Shown: positions 1 to 8,144 of the stretch, piece by piece | Layout: every line of letters begins with the position of its first letter | How positions within the stretch are numbered: position 1 is the first letter of the stretch | Source of the DNA: G020353115 sp964640125 | Lineage (GTDB): Bacteria; Bacteroidota; Bacteroidia; Bacteroidales; VadinHA17 | Assembly (NCBI GenBank): GCA_964640125.1 | Contig: CAZXGG010000012.1 | Coordinates: 1-64,000, forward strand | Length of the DNA: 64,000 nucleotides | Reading direction: 5' to 3' | Translations under genes and position numbers: made by a program | Notes under the pieces: generated by a model | Seen by the model: only the letters and a program-made list of their open reading frames with translations | The model's database searches: none | What the model was told of the DNA's origin: nothing

Positions 1-9
1 TGAAAATAG

Positions 10-29
10 CCAGCCACTTCAGTGGCTGG
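10..29. repeat. Hairpin at left edge
   Basis: A perfect 8-bp inverted repeat (CCAGCCAC / GTGGCTGG) around a TTCA loop. Read on the minus strand the stem is followed by a short T-rich stretch, so it could act as a weak terminator for the minus-strand genes to its right. It could equally belong to whatever lies left of the window. Confidence 0.4.
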
Positions 30-163
30 AACAAGAAGAAAGATATAGAACGTCCTGGAGGGACTGAAAGAGAATCAGTTTAAGCAAAACATGGTTGGCC
101 AGAATGGCAAAACATTCAACGTATCAACATATAACATATAACTCATTCTTCGGTTAGAGCCTG

Positions 164-191
164 CATACTGCTTACTGCCTATTGTCTACAG
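164..191. repeat. Degenerate heptanucleotide tandem repeat
   Basis: Four consecutive 7-mers (catactg, cttactg, cctattg, tctacag) form a decayed tandem array downstream of the GH5 gene. The rest of bases 1-207 shows no gene that I can support. Confidence 0.4.
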
Positions 192-207
192 GGTTGCTTT
201 CCACTGT

Positions 208-1473
208 TCACCATTCACCCTCAAATCCCAATGCTCCAACATACCCCGTATTGGGGAAACAATGCTCAAAAAGGGAATTCTCCAGGAATTGGTTCAGAGC
301 GTTCTGAACCCGCACGATATCCAGCCGGTTTTTCCGGATGTTTTCATAAGTACTGCGGTCACTTGCTGCATATTCGCTGATCAGATGATAATCCTCCGGC
401 TCCTCAAAATTCATGATACCCCGTGTGTTGTTCATCTTTTTATAGGGCCAGAAACACCAGCCAATTTGATGCTCATCCAGCAGTGTTCTGAATTGCGCCA
501 CCCATTCGTCCGTGTTTTCACCGGTTTCCCCGATATACACGGGAACCTGATGCTCTTCCCTGAAATCAAGATAAGTCTGTATTGCTTCCTGGTTAACATC
601 AAACCAGTATTTGTGAAATTCATATACAATGTTTTCGCCGGGCAATTCACTGAACACATCGAAACTGGTGCTCCAGACCGAACCGTTCAGGAAGATGGCA
701 TGATGGGGATCAACCTGGCGGATTTCTTTGACCACCCGCCGGTAGATTGAAAACAACACCTGGTTTAGTGTGTCTAATTCGTCAGTAAAATAATGTGCAA
801 CCGGTTCGTTGATAATGTCATATCCTATTATTGTCGGTTCGTCTTTATACCGGCTTGCGATGTTCACCCAGATCTCAACCAGCATATCCTGGGATGACTC
901 ACTCTTAAAAAGGTAGGGATAGCCATAACTGTCGTCGATGTTATCACCGGTCTGTCCGCCCGGAGCACAATGCATATCCAGCAGAACATAGAGGTTTTCT
1001 TCTTTACACCATTCTACCACCCGGTCAAACCAGGTAAAACCGGCGTTTCTTTTTCCCATGTAGCGATCGTCCGTAAACAATTTGTAATGAAACGGCAGGC
1101 GAATGTGATTGCATCCGATTTGTTTCAGGTATGCAATATCCTCATGGCGGATATAATTCTCCAGGTAGCGGTCCCAGAATGCTGTCAGGCTGTCGGGTCC
1201 GATCAGTTCATACAGCAATTCATCGATCTTTCTGGGCGAATTCACCTGTCCCATTTTAAACATATAGCCTTCGGGAACAAGCCAGTTGCCCAGGTTGGTT
1301 CCTTTCAGAATAATCGGATTGCCTTCCGGGTCAATCAATGTACTACCATTCGTATGTAATACCTTGACCTTCCCGGTCTCTTTCTTTTCAGCAGGGGTGC
1401 CTGCGTTCTGGCAGCCGGTTAATAATGTAACAACAACTGCCAGCAGGATCAGAATCATTCGGTTTATTGCCAT
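208..1473 (-). CDS. Glycoside hydrolase family 5 lipoprotein (cellulase-like)
   Basis: Secreted endo- or exo-acting beta-glycosidase of the GH5 (beta/alpha)8 fold, likely anchored as a lipoprotein. The start has a hydrophobic signal segment ending in a lipobox (LLTGC, Cys21). The GNW motif followed by LVPEGYMF near residue 57 is typical of GH5 exo-glucanase-like enzymes. The catalytic acid/base is E223 in IINEPV and the nucleophile is E316 in YIGETGE. Length (421 aa) is normal for a single-domain GH5. It lies downstream of a GH30 gene on the same strand, 264 nt away, and near a GH3 beta-glucosidase, so a joint role in beta-glucan breakdown is inferred. The exact substrate cannot be read from sequence. 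Confidence 0.88.
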   Translation of the reverse strand: MAINRMILILLAVVVTLLTGCQNAGTPAEKKETGKVKVLHTNGSTLIDPEGNPIILKGTNLGNWLVPEGYMFKMGQVNSPRKIDELLYELIGPDSLTAFWDRYLENYIRHEDIAYLKQIGCNHIRLPFHYKLFTDDRYMGKRNAGFTWFDRVVEWCKEENLYVLLDMHCAPGGQTGDNIDDSYGYPYLFKSESSQDMLVEIWVNIASRYKDEPTIIGYDIINEPVAHYFTDELDTLNQVLFSIYRRVVKEIRQVDPHHAIFLNGSVWSTSFDVFSELPGENIVYEFHKYWFDVNQEAIQTYLDFREEHQVPVYIGETGENTDEWVAQFRTLLDEHQIGWCFWPYKKMNNTRGIMNFEEPEDYHLISEYAASDRSTYENIRKNRLDIVRVQNALNQFLENSLFEHCFPNTGYVGALGFEGEW

Positions 1474-1574
1474 AATAGTATATGTTTTTTATAAAAGTGG
1501 TTTGCGCTATCGAATTTTGACTTTAACTCTATTCGATTATAATTGCTTATTAAGTATTTAGCTCCAAAGGCCGT

Positions 1575-1608
1575 GCCTGCCCTCCTAACGGCGGGTGAAC
1601 CGGCAGGC
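1575..1608. repeat. Intergenic inverted repeat between GH5 and GH30
   Basis: Arms GCCTGCC (1575-1581) and GGCAGGC (1602-1608) can form a 7-bp stem with a 20-nt loop. The surrounding 1474-1737 spacer (264 nt) is GC-rich in this part and AT-rich next to the GH5 start. It probably separates the two transcripts. No T-run follows on either strand, so a rho-independent terminator is not certain. Confidence 0.35.
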
Positions 1609-1737
1609 AGGAGCGACATCTTGGCAGCCCGGTGCGAAGCCCCGGTTCTGCAGTAATCCAGAAAAGGCGGGCCAACTGGGATGTTTTATAACGTGAAATC
1701 CTCTCATGGACCATACATTTGCCAGACGTTCATTGCA

Positions 1738-3198
1738 TTAATACACCAATGTCTGAATAGCATGAGGTGGAATGGTTACTTCAACTGCCATGGATCCGAT
1801 GAACAGCTTGTATAATATCTCCTCATTGCTCCGGTTCATCACAACCGTTGCGATCTTTCCATCTACATTCATAAAGGAAGTACATAACAAATGACTTCTG
1901 CTGCTTGTCGTACTAACTCGTTTAGCATCCGGCTGAATAAATTTGGAGAAATGTCCAATATAATAGTAGGAGGGGGTAAAAATCAATTCTCCTGTCGGAG
2001 TATCCGCATGGACCGGGGCAAAACAAAAGTTCTGAACGTGGTTTGGCCCCCCGGTTTCGTCCAACAGGATATTCCAGTCGGTCCAACCCACTGCCCCACG
2101 ATTAAAATCGTTGATCATGGACCGGCCGTACCGTTCAGCATTGGGCCAGTACTGGTATCTTTCGGGGCTGAAATTCCCCACGCAACCCTCTGTAAACAGC
2201 AGGTTTTTTGAGGGATACGATGCTTGCACGTTGCTCAGGTTGTCATACATGGGCTGGCCTCCCGTCCATGTTTCATACCAGTGAAACCCCATGCCCCATG
2301 CATATTTTGATGCCTCAGGATCCTCAAAGATCGTGTTGGCTCTGTGGCTCATTAAGTCCCGGTTATGATCCCAGACAATGATCTTCCTGTCTCCAAGACC
2401 TTCCTGTTCCATGGTCGGACCCAGGTAATTTTTCAGGAAATCCCGCTCTTCTTCAGCGGTGTAAATGCACGACTCCCACCGTTGAGTTGCCATCGGTTCA
2501 TTCTGAATGGTTATTCCCCACACCGGGATCCCCTCGCTTTCATAGTCTTTAATAAACTTCGTAAAATAGAGAGCCCATGCCTGGTAATATTCCGGCAATA
2601 ATTTTCCCCCTCTGAGCATGTGGTTGTTGTCTTTCATATACCCGGGAGGGCTCCAGGGACTGGCAAACAGTGTGAGCTTACCCCCGGCAGTTTCGATGGC
2701 TTTTTTGATCAAAGGGATACGATACTGTTTATCATGGTCAATGCTAAAGGTTTTTAACTCCTTATCTCCATCCGTAACATAGGTATAGCTTCCACTGCTG
2801 AAGTCACAACTGTGGATGGAAGTGCGCGCCAATGAATATCCTACGCCCTCTTCGCGATCATAATAAGCCTTTAAAAATTCCTCCTGCTTATTCTCCGGTA
2901 ACCGGGCAAATACCTCTGCCGATGCATCGGTAATGGCTCCCCCGATTCCCAGGAAGGTCTGAAACGTTTTAATGGGATTTACAAACAGGGCAATTTCTGT
3001 TTCCAGCGGTTGTTCGGCTGGTTCAAAAACCCTGTTCCCGGTGAGTGAAATTCTGAGATCTGTACTGTCGGCTGTGGTGTAAACCTGTACCTCCCTTCCT
3101 TCTGTTGTAAATTCCTGGTTTACTGGTGGAGGTTCATTACTGGTAGTGCATGCTACTGCGAATAGCAACACCACTAAAATTTTAATACCTTTTTTCAT
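1738..3198 (-). CDS. Glycoside hydrolase family 30 (glucosylceramidase-like beta-glucanase)
   Basis: GH30 enzyme: (beta/alpha)8 barrel followed by the small beta-sandwich, with the C-terminal strands covering about the last 90 residues. I chose the ATG at 3198 because it opens directly on a lipoprotein signal (MKKGIKILVV, lipobox-like AVAC); the upstream ATG would add a 23-residue non-signal leader. The acid/base is E234 in ITIQNEPM and the nucleophile is E337 in LLFTEG. The conserved start GIGGAITDASAEVF is also present. At 486 aa it is full length. Relatives act on beta-1,6-glucan or glucosylated substrates. With the neighbouring GH3 and GH5 genes this suggests degradation of a mixed or branched beta-glucan, which is inference. 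Confidence 0.9.
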   Translation of the reverse strand: MKKGIKILVVLLFAVACTTSNEPPPVNQEFTTEGREVQVYTTADSTDLRISLTGNRVFEPAEQPLETEIALFVNPIKTFQTFLGIGGAITDASAEVFARLPENKQEEFLKAYYDREEGVGYSLARTSIHSCDFSSGSYTYVTDGDKELKTFSIDHDKQYRIPLIKKAIETAGGKLTLFASPWSPPGYMKDNNHMLRGGKLLPEYYQAWALYFTKFIKDYESEGIPVWGITIQNEPMATQRWESCIYTAEEERDFLKNYLGPTMEQEGLGDRKIIVWDHNRDLMSHRANTIFEDPEASKYAWGMGFHWYETWTGGQPMYDNLSNVQASYPSKNLLFTEGCVGNFSPERYQYWPNAERYGRSMINDFNRGAVGWTDWNILLDETGGPNHVQNFCFAPVHADTPTGELIFTPSYYYIGHFSKFIQPDAKRVSTTSSRSHLLCTSFMNVDGKIATVVMNRSNEEILYKLFIGSMAVEVTIPPHAIQTLVY

Positions 3199-3232
3199 CT
3201 TTGTTTTTTTTATATAGACTTCATAGAAATAG

Positions 3233-4150
3233 CTAAAAATATAAGGGTCTGAAACAAATACCATCAACCCGGTTGATTTCCATTGCAGGGAAGGGAATTT
3301 TTATCAAATTTACGTATTTAAAAATTGTTTTAACCCATTTCCTCCTGGAAGGAACTCTTGACAGGTCAATATCGAGAGAAAAGATCCATTGACGATACCG
3401 GTCAAGATCGGGGAAGGGTTCCCCATTGTAGTAATCCGGATTTTTGAATTCTTTTATCATCCCGTTACCACTGTACCCAACAGCGAAATTTAACCATCCG
3501 GGTAGTTTTTGTATCCCTGTTATCTTTTTCAGGTTTGCCGACAACCAGTAGGTATGTCCATTGTAATCGAAAATAAAATTCTCGATGGGAGTTTCACCCA
3601 GGATATCATGATACCTGGGATACCCGCTGGGGGAGTAGGAGAATTTCATGAGAACCACCTGTTCGTCAAAACATATCTCCTGAACTGCAAATAATGCAGA
3701 GCCGGCTGTATTGGCCACTATGTCCCACCACGAAAATCCCCAACCCTCATACAATCCATCATAGATTTCAATGGGTGCCTGGAATAAAAATCCGATCGGG
3801 GCACCAAAAATAAGTGCCTTTCTTTTATCAACACCGGCCCACCGCAAAGCATAATAGGCAGAATAACTTTCATGATAAGCAGCATAGGCATGACCGGCTT
3901 TGTCCACCTGCAAGTATCCCTTCAGGTCGTTGTAGAAATGGAAGGGGACAAGTTCCTTGTCTCTATACCAGTAAAAACTGAGAAAGGAAAGTCCTGCCGC
4001 ATAGGTTGAAACTTCACTGATGATAATTGTAGTGAGGCGTTTTTTATTCAGCGTATCGGGATAATGATCAATGAAAGCCGGTTGGGCAATCCCTTCCAGG
4101 AAGAGAAGGTGCAAACACAGGAATATGGGTATCCTTCTTGTTTTTTTCAT
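3233..4150 (-). CDS. DUF2279 family membrane-associated protein
   Basis: Recognised by the DUF2279 pattern: a DKAGHAYAAYHESY block near residues 92-105, then a segment containing EIYDGLYEGWGFSWWD and the ANTAGSALF motif. The N-terminus has a signal or anchor segment (LCLHLLFLEGIAQ) and a second hydrophobic stretch near residues 40-58. The chosen start (4150, MKKTRR) fits the signal better than the upstream one at 4177. The C-terminal half, rich in aromatic residues, reads like outer-membrane-associated strands. Function of the family is unknown; E. coli YfiM is a short relative. A decayed promoter copy sits directly upstream (4188-4246). Confidence 0.8.
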   Translation of the reverse strand: MKKTRRIPIFLCLHLLFLEGIAQPAFIDHYPDTLNKKRLTTIIISEVSTYAAGLSFLSFYWYRDKELVPFHFYNDLKGYLQVDKAGHAYAAYHESYSAYYALRWAGVDKRKALIFGAPIGFLFQAPIEIYDGLYEGWGFSWWDIVANTAGSALFAVQEICFDEQVVLMKFSYSPSGYPRYHDILGETPIENFIFDYNGHTYWLSANLKKITGIQKLPGWLNFAVGYSGNGMIKEFKNPDYYNGEPFPDLDRYRQWIFSLDIDLSRVPSRRKWVKTIFKYVNLIKIPFPAMEINRVDGICFRPLYF

Positions 4151-4187
4151 GATTCCCGCCACACATTCATTGGCCACTTAACCAGCT

Positions 4188-4246
4188 AACCTTGATTTTA
4201 TCCGCAGCATGGTTCTGGTTTGGATGGTTAAATTTAAACCACCCGG
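4188..4246 (-). repeat. Decayed duplicate of the surface-protein gene's 5' end
   Basis: On the minus strand these 59 nt match 7885-7943 at 49 of 59 positions, in register and without gaps. The match covers the upstream region, the ATG and the first six to seven codons of the 1195-aa gene. Here the reading frame dies after ten residues (MLRIKSRLAG, then stop). It therefore looks like the remnant of a second copy of that gene or of its leader, now lying between the gene's 3' repeat and the DUF2279 gene. Confidence 0.7.
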
Positions 4247-4301
4247 TGAGTGTTTAAAATACCCCGCGCAGCTCGACTTCAGTTCGGGCTGCGAGTCTTT
4301 G
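4240..4301 (-). repeat. 62-nt direct repeat, copy A
   Basis: Identical at 62 of 62 positions to 8076-8137. It begins 18 nt after the stop codon of the 1195-aa gene (minus strand). It contains a 6-bp inverted repeat (CGCAGC / GCTGCG, 15-nt loop) and could form a 3'-UTR hairpin. Its lower-coordinate end merges with the decayed promoter copy at 4188-4246. Confidence 0.85.
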
Positions 4302-4319
4302 ATTAACTCAAAATCCTGT

Positions 4320-7300
4320 CTATTCGATCATGATCAGACTCCGGTAGGTTTTTGACCCCCTGAGTTCAAGGATATAGATTCCCGCAGAAAGGGACTCCCT
4401 TCCCAATTCAATTCTTTGTGCATTGATGTTATTCACAATCCGGACAATCTTTCCCGATAAATCCGTTAGGGTAATCTGGAAGGATTCATTAAAAGGATTC
4501 TCAAATTCAACCCATGTCTTCTCACTAAAAGGATTGGGGTAAATGCGAATATTACAGTTTTCGTTTACTGGCATCATGCCGGCAGTGGCATCATTATAGA
4601 TCTTTACACCGTCAAATGCGAACCCGTCGTTTTCATAAAGGCTATTTGACACAAAAAGAATCCGGAAGGTGAGCCCTCCATAATTAGCTGGTCCTGCAAT
4701 GGAGGCACGGACAGTGACCCATTCATTGCTTCCGGTTCCAAACGTGCCATTCCCTGACCAGCCTTTTCCTGAACCGGTAGCATTCAATAACCCGATTACA
4801 TTGGAGCTGTTGTACCAGAGATAGTTGGTGACTTTCTGAAGCGTATGCCAGGTTTTTGCCGTATCTTCGGAATATTGAAGGGTTGCTCCATCATAGGTCC
4901 CTTCACAATCCCACCATACCTTCATCTCAATGGCGGGATTGGCGAGCAGAGAGAGATCGAAGAGGGGACCTTCCACCCAGGAAGTTTCATTCGCGTTGTA
5001 GTTTGCCGAAAGATTTGTCATCCAGGCATTGGACCCTGATGCCGGGATATTGATCGTTGCACCGGAAGGTGTTCCAAGTTCCCAGGAGGAGTTTGTTCCA
5101 CCGGTTGTCCAGTATTCAGAACCACTTTCAAAATCTTCAACATAGGGTAGCTCATTCGTAACGATGATATAATTGTCTGCAGGGATAACATGAATTGGCC
5201 GACTGATCAAAGTTAACAGGGGAGCCACACTGTTGGTGATCACACAGTGGTAGCTTCCGTAATCTTCCTTTTTCACTGGATCGAGGGTATATGCATTCGC
5301 ATCAGCACCAGAGATTAGCGTTCCGTTCAGGTACCACTGGTACAGATTATTTAACCCACCTAACTCAATAATGACCGTATAAGTGGAATCAACTGCAACA
5401 GTGGCAATTTTTTCTATTCCAACACTATCCTGGGGGGAATAAACAAATGTCAGATCCGGAACACCGATATTCGGCTCAATATCTTCAAATGTGAACCTGT
5501 TCGCATCAATTTTCAGTTCGTGCAGCGAAGTAAGCGCCGAAAGATCGGGAAGGTTTGCTAATTGGTTATCGTTCAGGTGCAGCACTTCTAACTTGGTGAG
5601 TTTATCCCATTCAACGGGTATTGGATCAGTAAAGGTGTTGTGCTCAAGCCACAACGAAGTCAAATTGGTCAGGTTGCTGATTTCAGCAGGGATCTGACCT
5701 CCCAGGTTATTGGAAAAAAGCTGAAGGTCTGTCAGAGTGGTGAGATTCCCCAGGGATGCAGGGAACGTCCCGGTAAGCTGATTGGATGCCAGGTTGAGAT
5801 GGGTCAAACCAGCAAGGTTGCTTAGTGCATCTGGAATGGATCCCGAGAACTGATTATTGCCTAGCGACAGCTCCTGCAGGTTGGATAAATTTCCAATCTC
5901 CGATGGGATTTCCCCCGACAGTTGGTTTATGTTTAAATCGATCAGCTGCAGATTCACTAGATTGCTTATCCCGGTTGGGATCGTTCCCGAGAGCTGGTTA
6001 TCAGGAAGAATCAACTCCTGCAGCTGATCGAGTTGACATAGCGATAACGGAATTGTTCCTTTCAGGTTGTTGTGATCCATGTTTATGGAAACAACCCGAT
6101 CAGCCGATACCGTAATGCTATACCATGTTGAGATCTTTCCTGTAAACCAGTTGCTGTGATCAGTCCAGTTTGCCCCGTCTGTGCTTTCATACAGGGTTAC
6201 CAAAGCCAGCGAGTCGGAATGAAGATCAAAAAGGACTTCACAATGCACTTCATTGGAAAAACCACTTTCATTCCCGTAACTGTCTAGCACTGTAATCCGG
6301 TAGTAGTAATCCATCCCAGCGATTACGTCGTTATCAATATATACGGTATCGGTGGGTGAAGGTGTGACGATGCTTTCCAGCAGGGTTGTTGCTGGAGAAG
6401 ATAAATCCCGGTAAATGTTGTATTTTGCCAGGTCGGGTTCATCTACCTGGTTCCATGCCAGTGCAATGGTGCCATTGCCATAGGTTGCAGAAACGATCTC
6501 AGGAGATTCCATGCCACGGGTAGTAAATGAACGGGTTGAAGAAAAAAGGCTGGTTCCCACAGGATTGGTTGCCCTGACGTGCCAGTAATAGGTTGTCATC
6601 TTTTCCAGTGCTCCCAACGGATGTAAAGTGGATGAAATATCAGAGATGTTGAATACCAGGTCATTGAATGAAATATCGGTGGCAACCTGAAGGTCATATT
6701 TTTCAGCATTTGCGGATTCGTTCCAGCTCAGGATTGGCGTGATATCAACATTAACATCACCGTCGACAGGTAAAAGTAAGGAAGGAACAGCAGGCACCTG
6801 GTGGTAATAGGGTACGTTAAAACGGTAAATGGTAAACTGATCATCGGTAGCATACCAGAGTGACTGACCATCCCAGGCCAGTGCGGCATAAGAACCAGAG
6901 GGTGGACTTAATCCAATGGTTCCCAGATCGAACTCATACAGATATGCTCCAATGGTTGAATATTTGAAAATATCATCGGTGAATCCTTCGCTCGAAGTAC
7001 CGACCCAAAGGTTAATTCCATCATAAGCCAGACCGGTGGGATGACCGAAGATCTCATTCAAATCAAAGTTCAGTATTTCAGCCCCGTCTCTGTCGTGCTT
7101 GTGAAGTATACTTGAGTTGTAATTTCCAAACCACCAGTATTTACCATCCCAGTCCAGGCCACTATGCCACCAGTGCTGCACATCCAGTGTATCAATCACG
7201 TTCCCCAGGGTATCCAGTTTATAGTTATGCGCGCCCACAACAATCCATAAACCGGTTCCATCCCAGGTCAGGCCCCTGTCGTCGGAATACCCAAGAACCG

Positions 7301-7907
7301 GGAAACTGGTGATCACGTTCCCGGCCGCGTCCATCTTGTACAGGTTCCTCAGGTTATCCACCATCCAGAGGTTTCTACCATCCCAGGTCAGTCCGCTGGG
7401 CCTGCTTCCCGGTGAGGTAAATGAACTCCGAATCGATATTGTCGTGTTTTGGGGTGCTTCCAGTGTGCGAAAGCTTAATGGATTGGAATAGGAGCTCCAA
7501 CCGTCTGCATTTTTAGCCCTCACGCGCCAATAAACAGTTCGGTTGCACGGTAGTGCACCCACCTGCCGTGAATTTTTGGTGATGGTTGTGTCGTCGTAAA
7601 TGGTTTGAGAAAAGGATTCGCTCAGGGAAACCTGAAGATGCCAGGCAGTTACTCCTGCTGAAAACTCCCAGGTAAGGATCGGACGGGTGTTGATACCCGA
7701 TGATCCGTTTGCCGGTGTGAGCAATAGCGGAGGATCGGGAGCCGATTTATCTTCTGATACCGAATAAATACTATTATCAGAGAAATTGAGAAATTCAGTA
7801 AAATAATTCATCGGTGTGAAATGTGGATATGCACAACGATCATTTACGGAAGTGAATATTCCTATCGTATATATGACAAGAATGAACCTTGATATAATCC
7901 GTTGCAT
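4320..7907 (-). CDS. Large multidomain surface protein (FN3, propeller, LRR, Ig) with T9SS sorting tail
   Basis: A 1195-residue secreted mosaic. Rough order: signal-like N-terminus; FN3-like domain (60-160); five repeats of the GLTWDG..LW type forming a propeller-like region (165-370); two FN3 domains (376-462, 469-556); a plant-type leucine-rich repeat block (570-810) with NLT.L..L.L..N.L.G.IP units and a preceding DGANWTDHSNW cap; an Ig-like domain (826-912, ending YGSYHCVITN); a jelly-roll/MAM-like domain (919-1102, starting VEDFESG); and a type IX secretion tail (1119-1195, IRIYPNPFSE onward, with GIYIL near the end). No catalytic motif was seen. Adhesion or glycan binding next to the hydrolases is plausible but not shown. 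It has its own promoter and is bracketed by 62-nt repeats. Confidence 0.82.
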   Translation of the reverse strand: MQRIISRFILVIYTIGIFTSVNDRCAYPHFTPMNYFTEFLNFSDNSIYSVSEDKSAPDPPLLLTPANGSSGINTRPILTWEFSAGVTAWHLQVSLSESFSQTIYDDTTITKNSRQVGALPCNRTVYWRVRAKNADGWSSYSNPLSFRTLEAPQNTTISIRSSFTSPGSRPSGLTWDGRNLWMVDNLRNLYKMDAAGNVITSFPVLGYSDDRGLTWDGTGLWIVVGAHNYKLDTLGNVIDTLDVQHWWHSGLDWDGKYWWFGNYNSSILHKHDRDGAEILNFDLNEIFGHPTGLAYDGINLWVGTSSEGFTDDIFKYSTIGAYLYEFDLGTIGLSPPSGSYAALAWDGQSLWYATDDQFTIYRFNVPYYHQVPAVPSLLLPVDGDVNVDITPILSWNESANAEKYDLQVATDISFNDLVFNISDISSTLHPLGALEKMTTYYWHVRATNPVGTSLFSSTRSFTTRGMESPEIVSATYGNGTIALAWNQVDEPDLAKYNIYRDLSSPATTLLESIVTPSPTDTVYIDNDVIAGMDYYYRITVLDSYGNESGFSNEVHCEVLFDLHSDSLALVTLYESTDGANWTDHSNWFTGKISTWYSITVSADRVVSINMDHNNLKGTIPLSLCQLDQLQELILPDNQLSGTIPTGISNLVNLQLIDLNINQLSGEIPSEIGNLSNLQELSLGNNQFSGSIPDALSNLAGLTHLNLASNQLTGTFPASLGNLTTLTDLQLFSNNLGGQIPAEISNLTNLTSLWLEHNTFTDPIPVEWDKLTKLEVLHLNDNQLANLPDLSALTSLHELKIDANRFTFEDIEPNIGVPDLTFVYSPQDSVGIEKIATVAVDSTYTVIIELGGLNNLYQWYLNGTLISGADANAYTLDPVKKEDYGSYHCVITNSVAPLLTLISRPIHVIPADNYIIVTNELPYVEDFESGSEYWTTGGTNSSWELGTPSGATINIPASGSNAWMTNLSANYNANETSWVEGPLFDLSLLANPAIEMKVWWDCEGTYDGATLQYSEDTAKTWHTLQKVTNYLWYNSSNVIGLLNATGSGKGWSGNGTFGTGSNEWVTVRASIAGPANYGGLTFRILFVSNSLYENDGFAFDGVKIYNDATAGMMPVNENCNIRIYPNPFSEKTWVEFENPFNESFQITLTDLSGKIVRIVNNINAQRIELGRESLSAGIYILELRGSKTYRSLIMIE

Positions 7908-7925
7908 GGGTCTGGTTTGGGTAGT

Positions 7926-7957
7926 TAAATGTACACCATCCGGCGATCAAATACAAA
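7926..7957 (-). promoter_or_regulatory. Bacteroidota-type promoter of the surface-protein gene
   Basis: On the minus strand TTTG (7957-7954), a 20-nt spacer and TACATTTA (7933-7926) fit the TTTG / TAnnTTTG consensus with one mismatch. The -7 element ends 18 nt before the start codon at 7907. A 15-bp palindrome with 7-bp arms (AAACCTG T CAGGTTT, 7958-7972) sits immediately upstream of the -33 box. It could be an operator, or a 5-bp hairpin ending in T's. Confidence 0.5.
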
Positions 7958-7985
7958 AAACCTGTCAGGTTTAGTAAGTAAACCA

Positions 7986-8030
7986 GTGATATGATAACTC
8001 TTGGCGAGCCCCTCCAAGTCATCGTATCAC
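7986..8030. repeat. Long imperfect inverted repeat
   Basis: The outer arms GTGATATGAT and ATCGTATCAC pair with one mismatch, a G-T wobble if transcribed from the plus strand, and the inner arms ...CTCTTGG and CCAAGTC... extend the stem. It lies in the 237-nt spacer between the GH3 stop and the surface-protein start. It could be a transcript hairpin or the remnant of a small inverted-repeat element. Confidence 0.45.
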
Positions 8031-8054
8031 TATCCACGATAATTGTATAAAATA

Positions 8055-8087
8055 ACTCACCGGGTGATTCCAAATCACCCGGTGAGT
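8055..8087 (-). terminator. Strong hairpin, likely terminator of the GH3 transcript
   Basis: A perfect 15-bp stem (left arm 8055-8069, right arm 8073-8087) with a 3-nt loop. On the minus strand it is followed by TATTTTAT, and it starts about 58 nt after the GH3 stop codon. It shares 12 nt of one arm with the 62-nt repeat copy B; the other arm is missing at copy A. Confidence 0.6.
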
Positions 8088-8137
8088 GTTTAAAATACCC
8101 CGCGCAGCTCGACTTCAGTTCGGGCTGCGAGTCTTTG
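8076..8137 (-). repeat. 62-nt direct repeat, copy B
   Basis: Identical to 4240-4301 and in the same orientation. It starts 7 nt after the stop codon of the GH3 gene. The two copies therefore bracket the whole 1195-aa gene with its promoter, a unit of about 3.8 kb. Confidence 0.85.
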
Positions 8138-8144
8138 GTGCATA

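Noticed and set aside
164..191. Heptanucleotide repeats as a CRISPR array
   Set aside because: Units are 7 nt and contiguous with no spacers.
262..750. 162-codon plus-strand frame over GH5
   Set aside because: It lies entirely inside the GH5 gene whose catalytic motifs are on the minus strand; no signal or domain of its own.
7840..8073. 77-codon minus-strand frame upstream of the surface-protein gene
   Set aside because: It overlaps the start of the 1195-aa gene out of frame and covers the promoter and hairpins; no coding features.
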